DNA of 6,438 nt from Gammaproteobacteria bacterium. Its GTDB lineage: Bacteria; Pseudomonadota; Gammaproteobacteria; Granulosicoccales; Granulosicoccaceae. The stretch covers positions 1-6,438 of the forward strand of contig JAHQVR010000180.1 of NCBI GenBank assembly GCA_019634245.1, written 5' to 3'. The notes under the pieces are model-generated. The model worked only from the letters and a program-made list of their open reading frames with translations. It did no database searches and was not told the origin of the DNA. The translations under genes were made by a program, and so were the position numbers. Positions 1-5,904 of this stretch are shown in pieces; position 1 is the stretch's first letter; each line of letters starts with the position of its first letter.

Positions 1-218
1 AGATAAATTCATATGTTTTTATTGCCTGTTATTCAACGGTCGATGCTACCTGGGTGATTAACAAATTCTGTTCGACTTGTCTGTGACATAAGTATCGTGT
101 TCACTGAAAATAAAGAGTTCGCTTGATACGGAGTGGTGGAAATTGGTGCTACGGAATTCTGATCGTTAAACAGGCTTGAACAGAAAAACAGGATGATCAA
201 AGCAGATGTATGCAATAG
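1..218. other. Non-coding or undetermined stretch downstream of doeB
   Basis: I see no convincing gene here. A minus-strand reading frame of about 60 codons (33-215) begins with TTG right after the doeB stop. It lacks a ribosome binding site and resembles no family I know. No GC-rich hairpin followed by a T-run is visible, so I cannot place a terminator for the leftward operon. A minus-strand ATG at 12-10 (M-N-L-S, then the window edge) has only a weak AGG about 12 bases upstream. It could be the start of the next gene, but four codons prove nothing. Confidence 0.5.
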
Positions 219-1211
219 TCACATTGGCACAGCAATTACAGATAGAAAATCTCCCATTCCGACAATTCCAGGAAAATGTCTGCCTGCAACTACACCATCG
301 ATTTTTGCGAGATACTCCGTCGGCGCTATCCCTGTTCGTTCGATATTATGTACACGACAAACCAGGTCGCCGGCATTAACCCGATCACCTAAATCAACAC
401 TATGCTCTATCAATCCACTTGATTCACTGAATATGAAACAATCGCCATCGGGCATATCGAGACTGAGAGAGTTCCTGATTTCCAGATTGCCTTTTATTAT
501 TCCTGCATGAAGAAGAATATTCCTGACTCCCCTTTTCGCGATGCCTACTGTGTAAGCAGTTGTTGTACCGCCGCCCGCCAGTTCAGTACTGATGAATACC
601 TTGCCCATATTTTCAGCCGCTGTGTCGTACATACTGTCCGCTTCGATCTCGAGTAACATCATGGAATTTGGTGCGTTAAATGCGCGCATGGCGGCTACAC
701 ATTGTGCTTGTTGCTCTTTGTTGTCGAGAACATGTGCGCAACAGAATGGTACAAATTCCATCGTATTCCCGCCTGAGTGAAAATCGATAACGAAGTCGGC
801 CATTGGCAGCAATGTACGCTGAAAATAGTCTGCAATTTTCTCTGTGATACTGCCTTCAGGATTGCCTGGAAAGACGCGATTCATATTGCCGCCGTCGATA
901 GGTGAGGTTCTTTTACCGGCTCGAAGCGCCGGGTAGTTCATTCCCGGTATAATGATCACCCGACCGAACAAGTCATCAGCATTAATGGTGTGCGCGAGAT
1001 CCCACAATGCAACCGGCCCCTCAAACTCATCGCCATGATTAGCACCAGTGAACAATGCGGTCGGCCCATTACCATTTTTGGCAACTGTAATCGGTATCGT
1101 TAGAGAACCCCAACCAGAGCGGTCGTGAGAATGTGGTAACTTGAGAAATCCGTGTTGAACGCCAGTACGTTCAAAATCAACGGTTGTTGATACTGGCGAC
1201 TTTTTCATCAC
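219..1211 (-). CDS. doeB: N-alpha-acetyl-L-2,4-diaminobutyrate deacetylase (DoeB/EutE), AstE/AspA-like zinc hydrolase
   Basis: A cytoplasmic zinc hydrolase of the succinylglutamate desuccinylase/aspartoacylase family, 330 residues, full length for the DoeB/EutE branch. In ectoine breakdown DoeB deacetylates N-alpha-acetyl-diaminobutyrate, the product of ectoine hydrolase, to diaminobutyrate. Zinc ligands are visible: H59 and E62 in the GANHGDEFEGP motif and H145 in DFHSGG. R112 lies in the GGNMNRVFPG motif (107-116), which fits the carboxylate-binding arginine. E210 in STELAGGG is a candidate catalytic glutamate. The C-terminal part (about 245-330) is the usual beta-rich domain. The first codon is GTG (1211) directly followed by ATG (1208); an AGG 6-9 bases upstream serves either. 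It lies 49 bases after eutA on the same strand, so the two are probably co-transcribed. Family membership is very likely. The exact substrate is inferred from eutA and the Tea transporter; a related N-acyl amino acid deacylase is the alternative. Confidence 0.87.
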   Translation of the reverse strand: MMKKSPVSTTVDFERTGVQHGFLKLPHSHDRSGWGSLTIPITVAKNGNGPTALFTGANHGDEFEGPVALWDLAHTINADDLFGRVIIIPGMNYPALRAGKRTSPIDGGNMNRVFPGNPEGSITEKIADYFQRTLLPMADFVIDFHSGGNTMEFVPFCCAHVLDNKEQQAQCVAAMRAFNAPNSMMLLEIEADSMYDTAAENMGKVFISTELAGGGTTTAYTVGIAKRGVRNILLHAGIIKGNLEIRNSLSLDMPDGDCFIFSESSGLIEHSVDLGDRVNAGDLVCRVHNIERTGIAPTEYLAKIDGVVAGRHFPGIVGMGDFLSVIAVPM

Positions 1212-1260
1212 TTAAAACCTGTTAAAAAGAATTGATGCTTTCAAATTACTGGTTAGCCCG

Positions 1261-2088
1261 TCATTGCGTGTTGCGCAAAATCGCGGGATTCCAGTCTTTA
1301 TCGAGTCTCAGTAATTGCCCATATCCAGAAACAGGACGTTGATATCCGGTAGATCGCAACGCCTGCCAGAACAGTGCCTGGTTCGCACTTATCACGGGTT
1401 TTCCTAGTTTTTGCTCGATACGCTCAATCGCATCGACAGCGCGTATAGCAGTACATGAAATAAAAAGAGCGTCTGCATCCGTACGATCAGCTTCAACCGC
1501 GGCATTGAAAATCGTTTCCGGTGACAGTTTGGCCATGTCATTATCATCAGCCATCATAAAGCTGGTAAATGCAACGATATTGAAGCCGCTCTTTTCAATA
1601 TAGTTTGCGATAGAACGATTTACGTTATCAGTATACGGCGTCAGAACAGCAAGCTTTTTGGCATGAAATTCTGCCAGGCCGGCAACCCCAGCTGTAATCG
1701 GGGTAGCGACAGGAATGTCGGGGCGGGCTGCATGAACGCTATCGACAATAGAATCGTAGCCGATCACCACTGTGCCTGATGTGCAGCTATACGCCACAGC
1801 ATCCAGCCGGCCATCGGGAATAATTAGTGACACTGCTTCAGTAACCCGTGGCGCCATCGTCATCAAATTTTCCACCGTACACGGATTCAAATTTAGAATA
1901 CGCGACACAAAAATAGCGATTTCGTCATTGGGTCGCATGTTCATGAAATCCCGTTCGCTCACATAATCACTGGCCAAAGCGATCAGCCCGATACGATATC
2001 TGGCAGGTCCTTCATCCAGTACACACTTTGATTTGACGGGAAGCGCCTTGAACAAAGCGGTCTGCTGCGACTGTTCAATGTTGCTCAC
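1261..2088 (-). CDS. eutA: Ectoine utilization protein EutA (Asp/Glu racemase / maleate isomerase / arylmalonate decarboxylase-like)
   Basis: Resembles EutA of ectoine-utilization clusters, a member of the Asp/Glu racemase, maleate isomerase and arylmalonate decarboxylase superfamily. Typical EutA stretches are seen: YRIGLIALASDYVSERDF near residue 31, then the paired catalytic cysteine motifs YSCTSG (C102) and FISCTA (C212), and VISANQALFW near 232-241. The cysteine pair is what racemases and isomerases of this fold use for catalysis; the EutA reaction itself is, to my knowledge, only predicted. The protein is cytoplasmic with no signal peptide or membrane segment. The start is uncertain: no in-frame ATG precedes the conserved domain. 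I chose GTG at 2088 (275 residues) because the extra 19 residues from TTG at 2145 look unlike a protein N-terminus; neither has a clear ribosome binding site. It is the first gene of the leftward block, 49 bases before doeB. Confidence 0.85.
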   Translation of the reverse strand: MSNIEQSQQTALFKALPVKSKCVLDEGPARYRIGLIALASDYVSERDFMNMRPNDEIAIFVSRILNLNPCTVENLMTMAPRVTEAVSLIIPDGRLDAVAYSCTSGTVVIGYDSIVDSVHAARPDIPVATPITAGVAGLAEFHAKKLAVLTPYTDNVNRSIANYIEKSGFNIVAFTSFMMADDNDMAKLSPETIFNAAVEADRTDADALFISCTAIRAVDAIERIEQKLGKPVISANQALFWQALRSTGYQRPVSGYGQLLRLDKDWNPAILRNTQ

Positions 2089-2174
2089 AAGATTTAATTC
2101 GCATTTGGTTTTGGAGGGGCGACTGCATTTTTGTAGCCATAGCAACGGTTATATTGGAATTGCCGATTCATCTT

Positions 2175-2188
2175 AGAAATACACATCT
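2175..2188 (-). promoter_or_regulatory. Candidate operator copy 1 (eutA side)
   Basis: Read on the minus strand this is AGATGTGTATTTCT, matching the plus-strand site at 2300-2313 (AGATATGTATATCT) at 12 of 14 positions. One more flanking T is shared on the 5' side. The outer part is palindromic: TTAGA and TCTAA frame it with 8 bases between. It sits 87 bases upstream of the eutA GTG start. The ATGTATA-like core resembles operators of GntR/FCD regulators, such as the one encoded at the right edge. The binding role is inferred. Confidence 0.45.
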
Positions 2189-2299
2189 AATATCAAGAGC
2201 TAATTTTTCTTGCTAATATTTGCACATAAAATGTTAATAAACAACAATATATAATAGTTTCAATAAAAAAATCAAATAATATTTTCCATAATATTTCCT

Positions 2300-2313
2300 A
2301 GATATGTATATCT
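2300..2313 (+). promoter_or_regulatory. Candidate operator copy 2 (teaA side)
   Basis: AGATATGTATATCT is a near-perfect palindrome with 6-base arms (AGATAT and ATATCT) around GT. It matches copy 1 at 12 of 14 positions in the opposite orientation. It ends two bases before the predicted -35 of teaA, so a bound protein could block or recruit RNA polymerase. The likely ligand-responsive binder is the GntR/FCD protein encoded downstream of teaD (inference). Confidence 0.5.
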
Positions 2314-2315
2314 CG

Positions 2316-2344
2316 TTGATTTTCGAGATTCATACGTGTACTAT
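2316..2344 (+). promoter_or_regulatory. Predicted sigma70-type promoter of the teaABCD operon
   Basis: TTGATT (2316-2321) and TACTAT (2339-2344) are separated by exactly 17 bases; each hexamer matches 4 of 6 consensus positions. AT-rich DNA lies upstream. A perfect inverted repeat, ATCTCG and CGAGAT with 8 bases between (2310-2329), brackets the -35. Transcription would begin near 2351, giving a leader of about 87 bases before the teaA start. Confidence 0.5.
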
Positions 2345-2437
2345 TTTTAGCTGTTCTGGTTCGGAAACTGTTCTGCGCGAGCAACTTCGGAATCAATGCC
2401 AATTCACATGCTAAGTACCGAAAACGAGGAAATTAAA

Positions 2438-3445
2438 ATGCGATCTAAACTTATTTTGTCTCTAATTGGGTTGATAGCAGGGTCTCTGGTTGTCCAGGCC
2501 TCTGCGGACGAATGGAAATACGTTATGGAAGAAGGGCTGACAGATCCCCAGGGACTGTACGCCACTAAATTTAAAGAAGAGATTGAGGCCAACTCTGATC
2601 ACACTGTTAAAATTTATCCTGTAGGAAGTCTTGGTGAATCCGCTGATGCGATGGAGCAGACTCAAGCGGGATTATTGCAATTCATCGATCAGTCTCCCGG
2701 ATTTACCGGTGCAATGATTCCGGAAGCGGAAGCATTTCTAGTGCCTTATATTCAGCCTACAGATCCCCAGCAGGTTCGTAGTTATTTCAAAGAAGGTAAA
2801 GCTGTTAACGAAATGTTCCACGAGATTTATCGTGAGCACGGGCTTGAATTACTCGCGGTATTCCCGGAAGGAGAACAAGTGGTCACCACCAAGGAGCCTT
2901 TCCGGACACCCGAAGAACTGGAAGGAATGAAAATACGAACCATGACGTCCCCGCTGTTGCTAAAAACCTACGAATCATTCGGAGCGTCACCAATAGCATT
3001 ACCCTGGGGAGAGCTCATTGGTGCGCTGAAAACCAATATGGTCGATGGCCAGGAGAATCCGACGATTTGGATCGAAGCTTATGGATTAGATGATTTGGCA
3101 CCAGTTTTAACCTATACCGGACATGCCCAGTACACCACCGCAGTGATGGCTAATTCAGACTTTTTTGACGGCCTTGGCGACGAAGACAAGCAATTAGTCA
3201 AGAATGCTGCATCAGCAGCACAGGACTATATTCTGGACCTTGTAGTAAGTATGGATGAAGAGGGGCTCAAAAAAATCAAGGAAACAAATCCGAACGCGGT
3301 AATAAATCGATTAAATGACGAAGAGAAAGCGGTTTTTATTGAGCGCGCCAAGGCGGTTGAAGAAGCGTTTATTGAGAAAGCTGGTGAACGGGGTAAGGCA
3401 ATTATTGAACAGATGAAAGAAGACATGAGGGCCGCTGCAAGCTAA
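2438..3445 (+). CDS. teaA: TRAP transporter substrate-binding protein, TeaA/UehA-like (ectoine/hydroxyectoine)
   Basis: Periplasmic DctP-type binding protein of a tripartite ATP-independent transporter, 335 residues. The start is the ATG at 2438, because GAGGAA lies 6 bases upstream and it begins a proper signal peptide: basic residues, a hydrophobic core at about 5-20, and a cleavage site after A-S-A (A23|D24). An upstream in-frame ATG at 2396 would bury that signal. The sequence closely parallels Halomonas elongata TeaA as I remember it, without gaps over the first 200 or so mature residues. Ligand residues reported for TeaA map here as E32, F89, R167, W190, N207 and W211; TeaA F209 corresponds to Y232. 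Shared stretches include NQSPGFTG-like DQSPGFTG, KIRTMT, LPWGE and DGQENP. It heads the teaABCD operon. Ectoine or hydroxyectoine is the best substrate prediction; binding itself is not shown. Confidence 0.92.
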   Translation: MRSKLILSLIGLIAGSLVVQASADEWKYVMEEGLTDPQGLYATKFKEEIEANSDHTVKIYPVGSLGESADAMEQTQAGLLQFIDQSPGFTGAMIPEAEAFLVPYIQPTDPQQVRSYFKEGKAVNEMFHEIYREHGLELLAVFPEGEQVVTTKEPFRTPEELEGMKIRTMTSPLLLKTYESFGASPIALPWGELIGALKTNMVDGQENPTIWIEAYGLDDLAPVLTYTGHAQYTTAVMANSDFFDGLGDEDKQLVKNAASAAQDYILDLVVSMDEEGLKKIKETNPNAVINRLNDEEKAVFIERAKAVEEAFIEKAGERGKAIIEQMKEDMRAAAS

Positions 3446-3459
3446 CACCCTACTGTTTC

Positions 3460-3501
3460 AACCATGTCGGAATTATGTTGAGGCGTGATCCCGACATGGT
3501 T
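3460..3501 (+). terminator. Stem-loop in the teaA-teaB gap (attenuating terminator or mRNA stabiliser)
   Basis: AACCATGTCGG (3460-3470) and CCGACATGGTT (3491-3501) form a perfect 11-base-pair stem with a 20-base loop, 14 bases after the teaA stop. It is followed by only a short T-run, so complete termination is unlikely. Since teaB follows with its own ribosome binding site, the likely role is partial termination or protection of the teaA mRNA 3' end, giving more binding protein than membrane subunits. The role is inferred; the structure is plain in the sequence. Confidence 0.75.
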
Positions 3502-3553
3502 TTGAAATAGACAGGGAAAGTACTTTGTTGCGTTCCTTCAAGGGATCAAAATT

Positions 3554-4117
3554 ATGACCGAGAATAGAAGAAATCGTTCTTCCGGTAGTATCCTCGATAC
3601 GGTTGATAGTCTCATCGCACGCCTGGAAGAAGTGATCATGGCTATCGGGGTTATCTTGATGGCGATCAACACCATAGCAAATGTAATCAGTCGGTTTTTC
3701 TTTAATCATTCAATTGTATTTGCTGAAGAACTGAACAGTATATTTATACTGTTGGTGACTTTTGCTGGAATTGGTTACGCAGCAAGGCATGGGCGACATA
3801 TCCGTATGTCGGCAATTTACGATGCACTTCCAGAGAAAACCCGTAAGGTCCTCATGACCTTGATGACCCTGGTGACTGCACTATTTATGCTGATGTTAGC
3901 CTGGTATTCAATCCAGTACATTCTCAATCTCCACTCTAAAGGCAGAATTTACCCTGCGTTGGGTATTCCAGTTTATATCTCGTATTTATGGGTGCCGGTG
4001 GGGTTTCTGGTAACCGGTATTCAGTATTTTCTGACATTTATCAAGAATATTCGTAACAAGCCGATCTATTTATCGACGGATCTATTAGAACAAGAAGCTA
4101 AAGAGATAGAGGTGTAA
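3554..4117 (+). CDS. teaB: TRAP transporter small permease subunit, TeaB/DctQ-like
   Basis: The small integral-membrane subunit (DctQ type) of the TRAP transporter, 187 residues, which pairs with the large permease TeaC in the inner membrane. Four hydrophobic segments are visible at about 26-48, 58-77, 98-120 and 138-163. The family hallmarks are there: an acidic pair (AEEL, 57-60) at the start of the second segment and a basic loop after it (ARHGRHIRMS, 77-86). The N-terminus is hydrophilic and basic (RRNR) and the C-terminus ends in a charged tail rich in Glu and Lys. The ATG at 3554 is preceded by AAGGGA with 8 bases of spacing. It follows teaA after 108 bases containing a stem-loop, and its stop lies 2 bases before the teaC start, which implies translational coupling. 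The TeaB name rests on its place between TeaA-like and DctM genes. Confidence 0.9.
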   Translation: MTENRRNRSSGSILDTVDSLIARLEEVIMAIGVILMAINTIANVISRFFFNHSIVFAEELNSIFILLVTFAGIGYAARHGRHIRMSAIYDALPEKTRKVLMTLMTLVTALFMLMLAWYSIQYILNLHSKGRIYPALGIPVYISYLWVPVGFLVTGIQYFLTFIKNIRNKPIYLSTDLLEQEAKEIEV

Positions 4118-4119
4118 TT

Positions 4120-5409
4120 GTGGCACTGACTATATTTATAGCGATGGTAGTACTGCTACTGCTTGGATTCCCGATGATGATTCCCCTGATAGCCGGTGCG
4201 TTTATTGGCGTTCTGCAATTGTTCGGGGATGTTGGAAAAACCGAATTTATGGTTCAACAAATGTTGAGTGGAATTCGCCCGGCATCGCTTATAGCTGTGC
4301 CAATGTTTATTCTCGCGGCGGATATCATGACACGTGGGCAGTCTGCAGATCGCCTGATCGATATGGTGATGGCATTCATTCGCCACGTGCGAGGTGGCTT
4401 AGCTGTCAGTACCGCGTCGGCTTGTGCATTGTTTGGAGCCGTATCTGGTTCGACTCAGGCTACCGTTGTCGCTGTTGGAGGGCCTCTGCGACCGCGAATG
4501 CTGAAAGGAGGATACAAAGATTCATTTGTATTGGCTCTCATCGTTAACGCAAGTGATATCGCATTTTTGATCCCGCCAAGTATTGGTATGATCATTTACG
4601 GTGTGGTCGCCAAAGCGTCTATTCCAGAGTTGTTTGTTGCCGGACTGGGACCGGGTCTTCTGATCCTGGTTTTCTTCGCGATTTACAGCATGATCTACGC
4701 GAAAATAAACAGTGTGCCCACTGAAGAAGCCGCCAGCTGGACTGAGCGAGTAACCGCGATCAGGCGAGCTTTGTGGCCATTGGGGTTTCCGGTGTTAATC
4801 ATAGGCGGCATATTTGGTGGAGTTTTTAGCCCAACAGAAGCGGCTGCGGCAAGTGTCCTTTACGCATTGTTACTGGAAGCAGTAATTTTTCGTGAGATAA
4901 CCATTCGAGATTTCTATTCCATTGCAAAGTCTACCGGAATGGTGACTGCTGTGGTTTTCATTTTAGTGGGTGCCGGGGCTGCATTCGCCTGGGTCCTGTC
5001 TTTTGCACAAATTCCGCAGCAACTGCTTGGAGCGATAGGTATCGATCAGATGGGGCAGACTGGTGTTCTTTTTACGATAGCTATCGCTTTTTTTGTTGGT
5101 TGTATGTTTGTAGATCCAATTGTAGTGATCCTGATCTTTGTGCCGATTTTTGCACCCGTCATCAAAAGTACCGGATTGGATCCAATTCATGTCGGCGTAC
5201 TAATTACCCTGCAAGCGGCAATCGGGTCAGCGACGCCGCCATTTGGCTGCGATATATTTACCGCAGTTGCCGTGTTCAAGCGACCCTATTTGGAAGTGAT
5301 AAGGGGCACTCCACCATTTGTTGTTATGTTGCTGGCAGTTTCGGTGTTGTTGATTTTCTTTCCGGAAATTGCCTTGTTTTTACGCGATATTGCCTTTGAC
5401 AAACAGTGA
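4120..5409 (+). CDS. teaC: TRAP transporter large permease subunit, TeaC/DctM-like
   Basis: The large inner-membrane subunit (DctM type), 429 residues, the normal family length. It forms the ion-coupled translocation path that takes substrate from TeaA. The protein is hydrophobic throughout, in line with the family's many transmembrane segments and re-entrant loops. Recognisable DctM motifs are VSGSTQATVVAVG (108-120), FLIPPSIGMIIYG (149-161), FSPTEAAAAS (236-245) and AIGSATPPFG (367-376); the two half-repeats typical of the family carry the IPPS and TPPF motifs. It starts with GTG at 4120, two bases after the teaB stop, with GAGGTG 5 bases upstream overlapping the end of teaB, so its translation is probably coupled to teaB. 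No frameshift or missing segment is seen. Substrate specificity is set mostly by TeaA. Confidence 0.92.
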   Translation: MALTIFIAMVVLLLLGFPMMIPLIAGAFIGVLQLFGDVGKTEFMVQQMLSGIRPASLIAVPMFILAADIMTRGQSADRLIDMVMAFIRHVRGGLAVSTASACALFGAVSGSTQATVVAVGGPLRPRMLKGGYKDSFVLALIVNASDIAFLIPPSIGMIIYGVVAKASIPELFVAGLGPGLLILVFFAIYSMIYAKINSVPTEEAASWTERVTAIRRALWPLGFPVLIIGGIFGGVFSPTEAAAASVLYALLLEAVIFREITIRDFYSIAKSTGMVTAVVFILVGAGAAFAWVLSFAQIPQQLLGAIGIDQMGQTGVLFTIAIAFFVGCMFVDPIVVILIFVPIFAPVIKSTGLDPIHVGVLITLQAAIGSATPPFGCDIFTAVAVFKRPYLEVIRGTPPFVVMLLAVSVLLIFFPEIALFLRDIAFDKQ

Positions 5410-5419
5410 GTGTATTGAA

Positions 5420-5857
5420 ATGTTCAAGGTAATATTGCTCGCGACTGATGGTTCGGAAAATGGTCAATATGCGCTTGATATGGCCATCAATCTTCAAAAA
5501 ATCCACGACTCGGACCTCATCATTTTATCCGTATACCATTTACACACTATGTGGAAAGCATCAGTTTCCATGGTTTCTCCGGAGCTTACAGATTCTACGG
5601 ACGCAGCACTTGCTGAATATGCCAAGGAAGTCGCTGAAAAAAGCAAACTACGGGCTGTCAATGCCGGAGTGAGTAAGGTCAGATCCTTTTATGTGGGTGG
5701 CGGGCCCGCAAGAGAAATCATCAGGTTCAGCAAAGAGTATTCTGCAGAACTCATTGTCGTGGGCTCGAGGGGTCTGAGTGATTCAAATAGACATTTACTG
5801 GGCAGTGTTTCACACAAAGTTACCAGCCTTGCCGAATGCCCGGTATTGATTGTGTAA
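5420..5857 (+). CDS. teaD: Universal stress protein, ATP-binding, TeaD-like regulator of the TRAP transporter
   Basis: A cytoplasmic single-domain universal stress protein of 145 residues, full length. It begins with the usual strand plus acidic residue (FKVILLATDGS, D10) and carries the nucleotide-binding signature G-2x-G-9x-G-S: G115, G118, G128 and S129. That places it in the ATP-binding subgroup. In Halomonas, TeaD sits at the end of teaABC and acts as a negative regulator of ectoine uptake; the same position here, 10 bases after teaC, supports the same role by inference. I chose ATG 5420 because it gives the canonical USP N-terminus; a longer in-frame start at 5369 lies inside teaC and adds residues unlike the family. 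The ribosome binding site is weak, so translation probably depends on coupling to teaC. Confidence 0.9.
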   Translation: MFKVILLATDGSENGQYALDMAINLQKIHDSDLIILSVYHLHTMWKASVSMVSPELTDSTDAALAEYAKEVAEKSKLRAVNAGVSKVRSFYVGGGPAREIIRFSKEYSAELIVVGSRGLSDSNRHLLGSVSHKVTSLAECPVLIV

Positions 5858-5858
5858 T

Positions 5859-5887
5859 TTGGATATCTTTAAGGTACTTACTATAAA
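5859..5887 (+). promoter_or_regulatory. Possible promoter of the GntR regulator gene
   Basis: TTGGAT (5859-5864) and TATAAA (5882-5887) are 17 bases apart, just after the teaD stop. The -10 matches 5 of 6 consensus positions, the -35 only 3. An ATATCT at 5863-5868, identical to one half of the operator-like sites in the divergent region, overlaps the -35 and would fit weak autoregulation. No terminator is visible between teaD and the regulator, so read-through from the tea operon is equally possible. Confidence 0.3.
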
Positions 5888-5904
5888 ATTAACCGCTGAA
5901 TAGA

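Larger units (their letters stand above)
2089..2437. promoter_or_regulatory. AT-rich divergent regulatory region between eutA and teaA
   Basis: About 290-350 bases separate the two divergent blocks, depending on the eutA start. The part from about 2170 to 2300 is strongly AT-rich with A- and T-tracts, unlike the flanking genes. It must hold promoters for both directions. It contains the two operator-like sites and the teaA promoter candidate listed separately. For eutA (minus strand) several poor -35/-10 pairs exist in the A/T tracts, for example TTGATT near 2274-2269 with a TATA-like element 16-18 bases on, and TTGATA at 2197-2192. I cannot choose between them. I see no coding potential. Confidence 0.7.

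Noticed and set aside
33..215. Minus-strand frame of about 60 codons with a short hydrophobic stretch after doeB
   Set aside because: It starts with TTG, has no ribosome binding site, ends in low-information sequence and matches no family I recognise.
193..780. Plus-strand frames at 193-510 and 592-780
   Set aside because: They lie antisense inside doeB, whose zinc-binding motifs and full length show the real coding strand.
2278..2298. Short direct repeat AATATTTTCC / AATATTTCC
   Set aside because: Only two imperfect AT-rich copies; more likely compositional than a functional repeat.
2269..2321. IHF-like sites in the AT-rich intergenic region (AATCAA near 2270, TTGATT at 2316)
   Set aside because: The best fit still breaks the consensus in the short conserved triplet, and such partial matches are common in AT-rich DNA.
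2396..2437. Upstream ATG giving a 14-residue longer TeaA
   Set aside because: It would place charged residues before the signal peptide; the ATG at 2438 has the strong ribosome binding site and a standard signal sequence.
5369..5419. Longer start for the universal stress protein inside teaC
   Set aside because: The added residues are simply teaC read in another frame; ATG 5420 gives the canonical family N-terminus.
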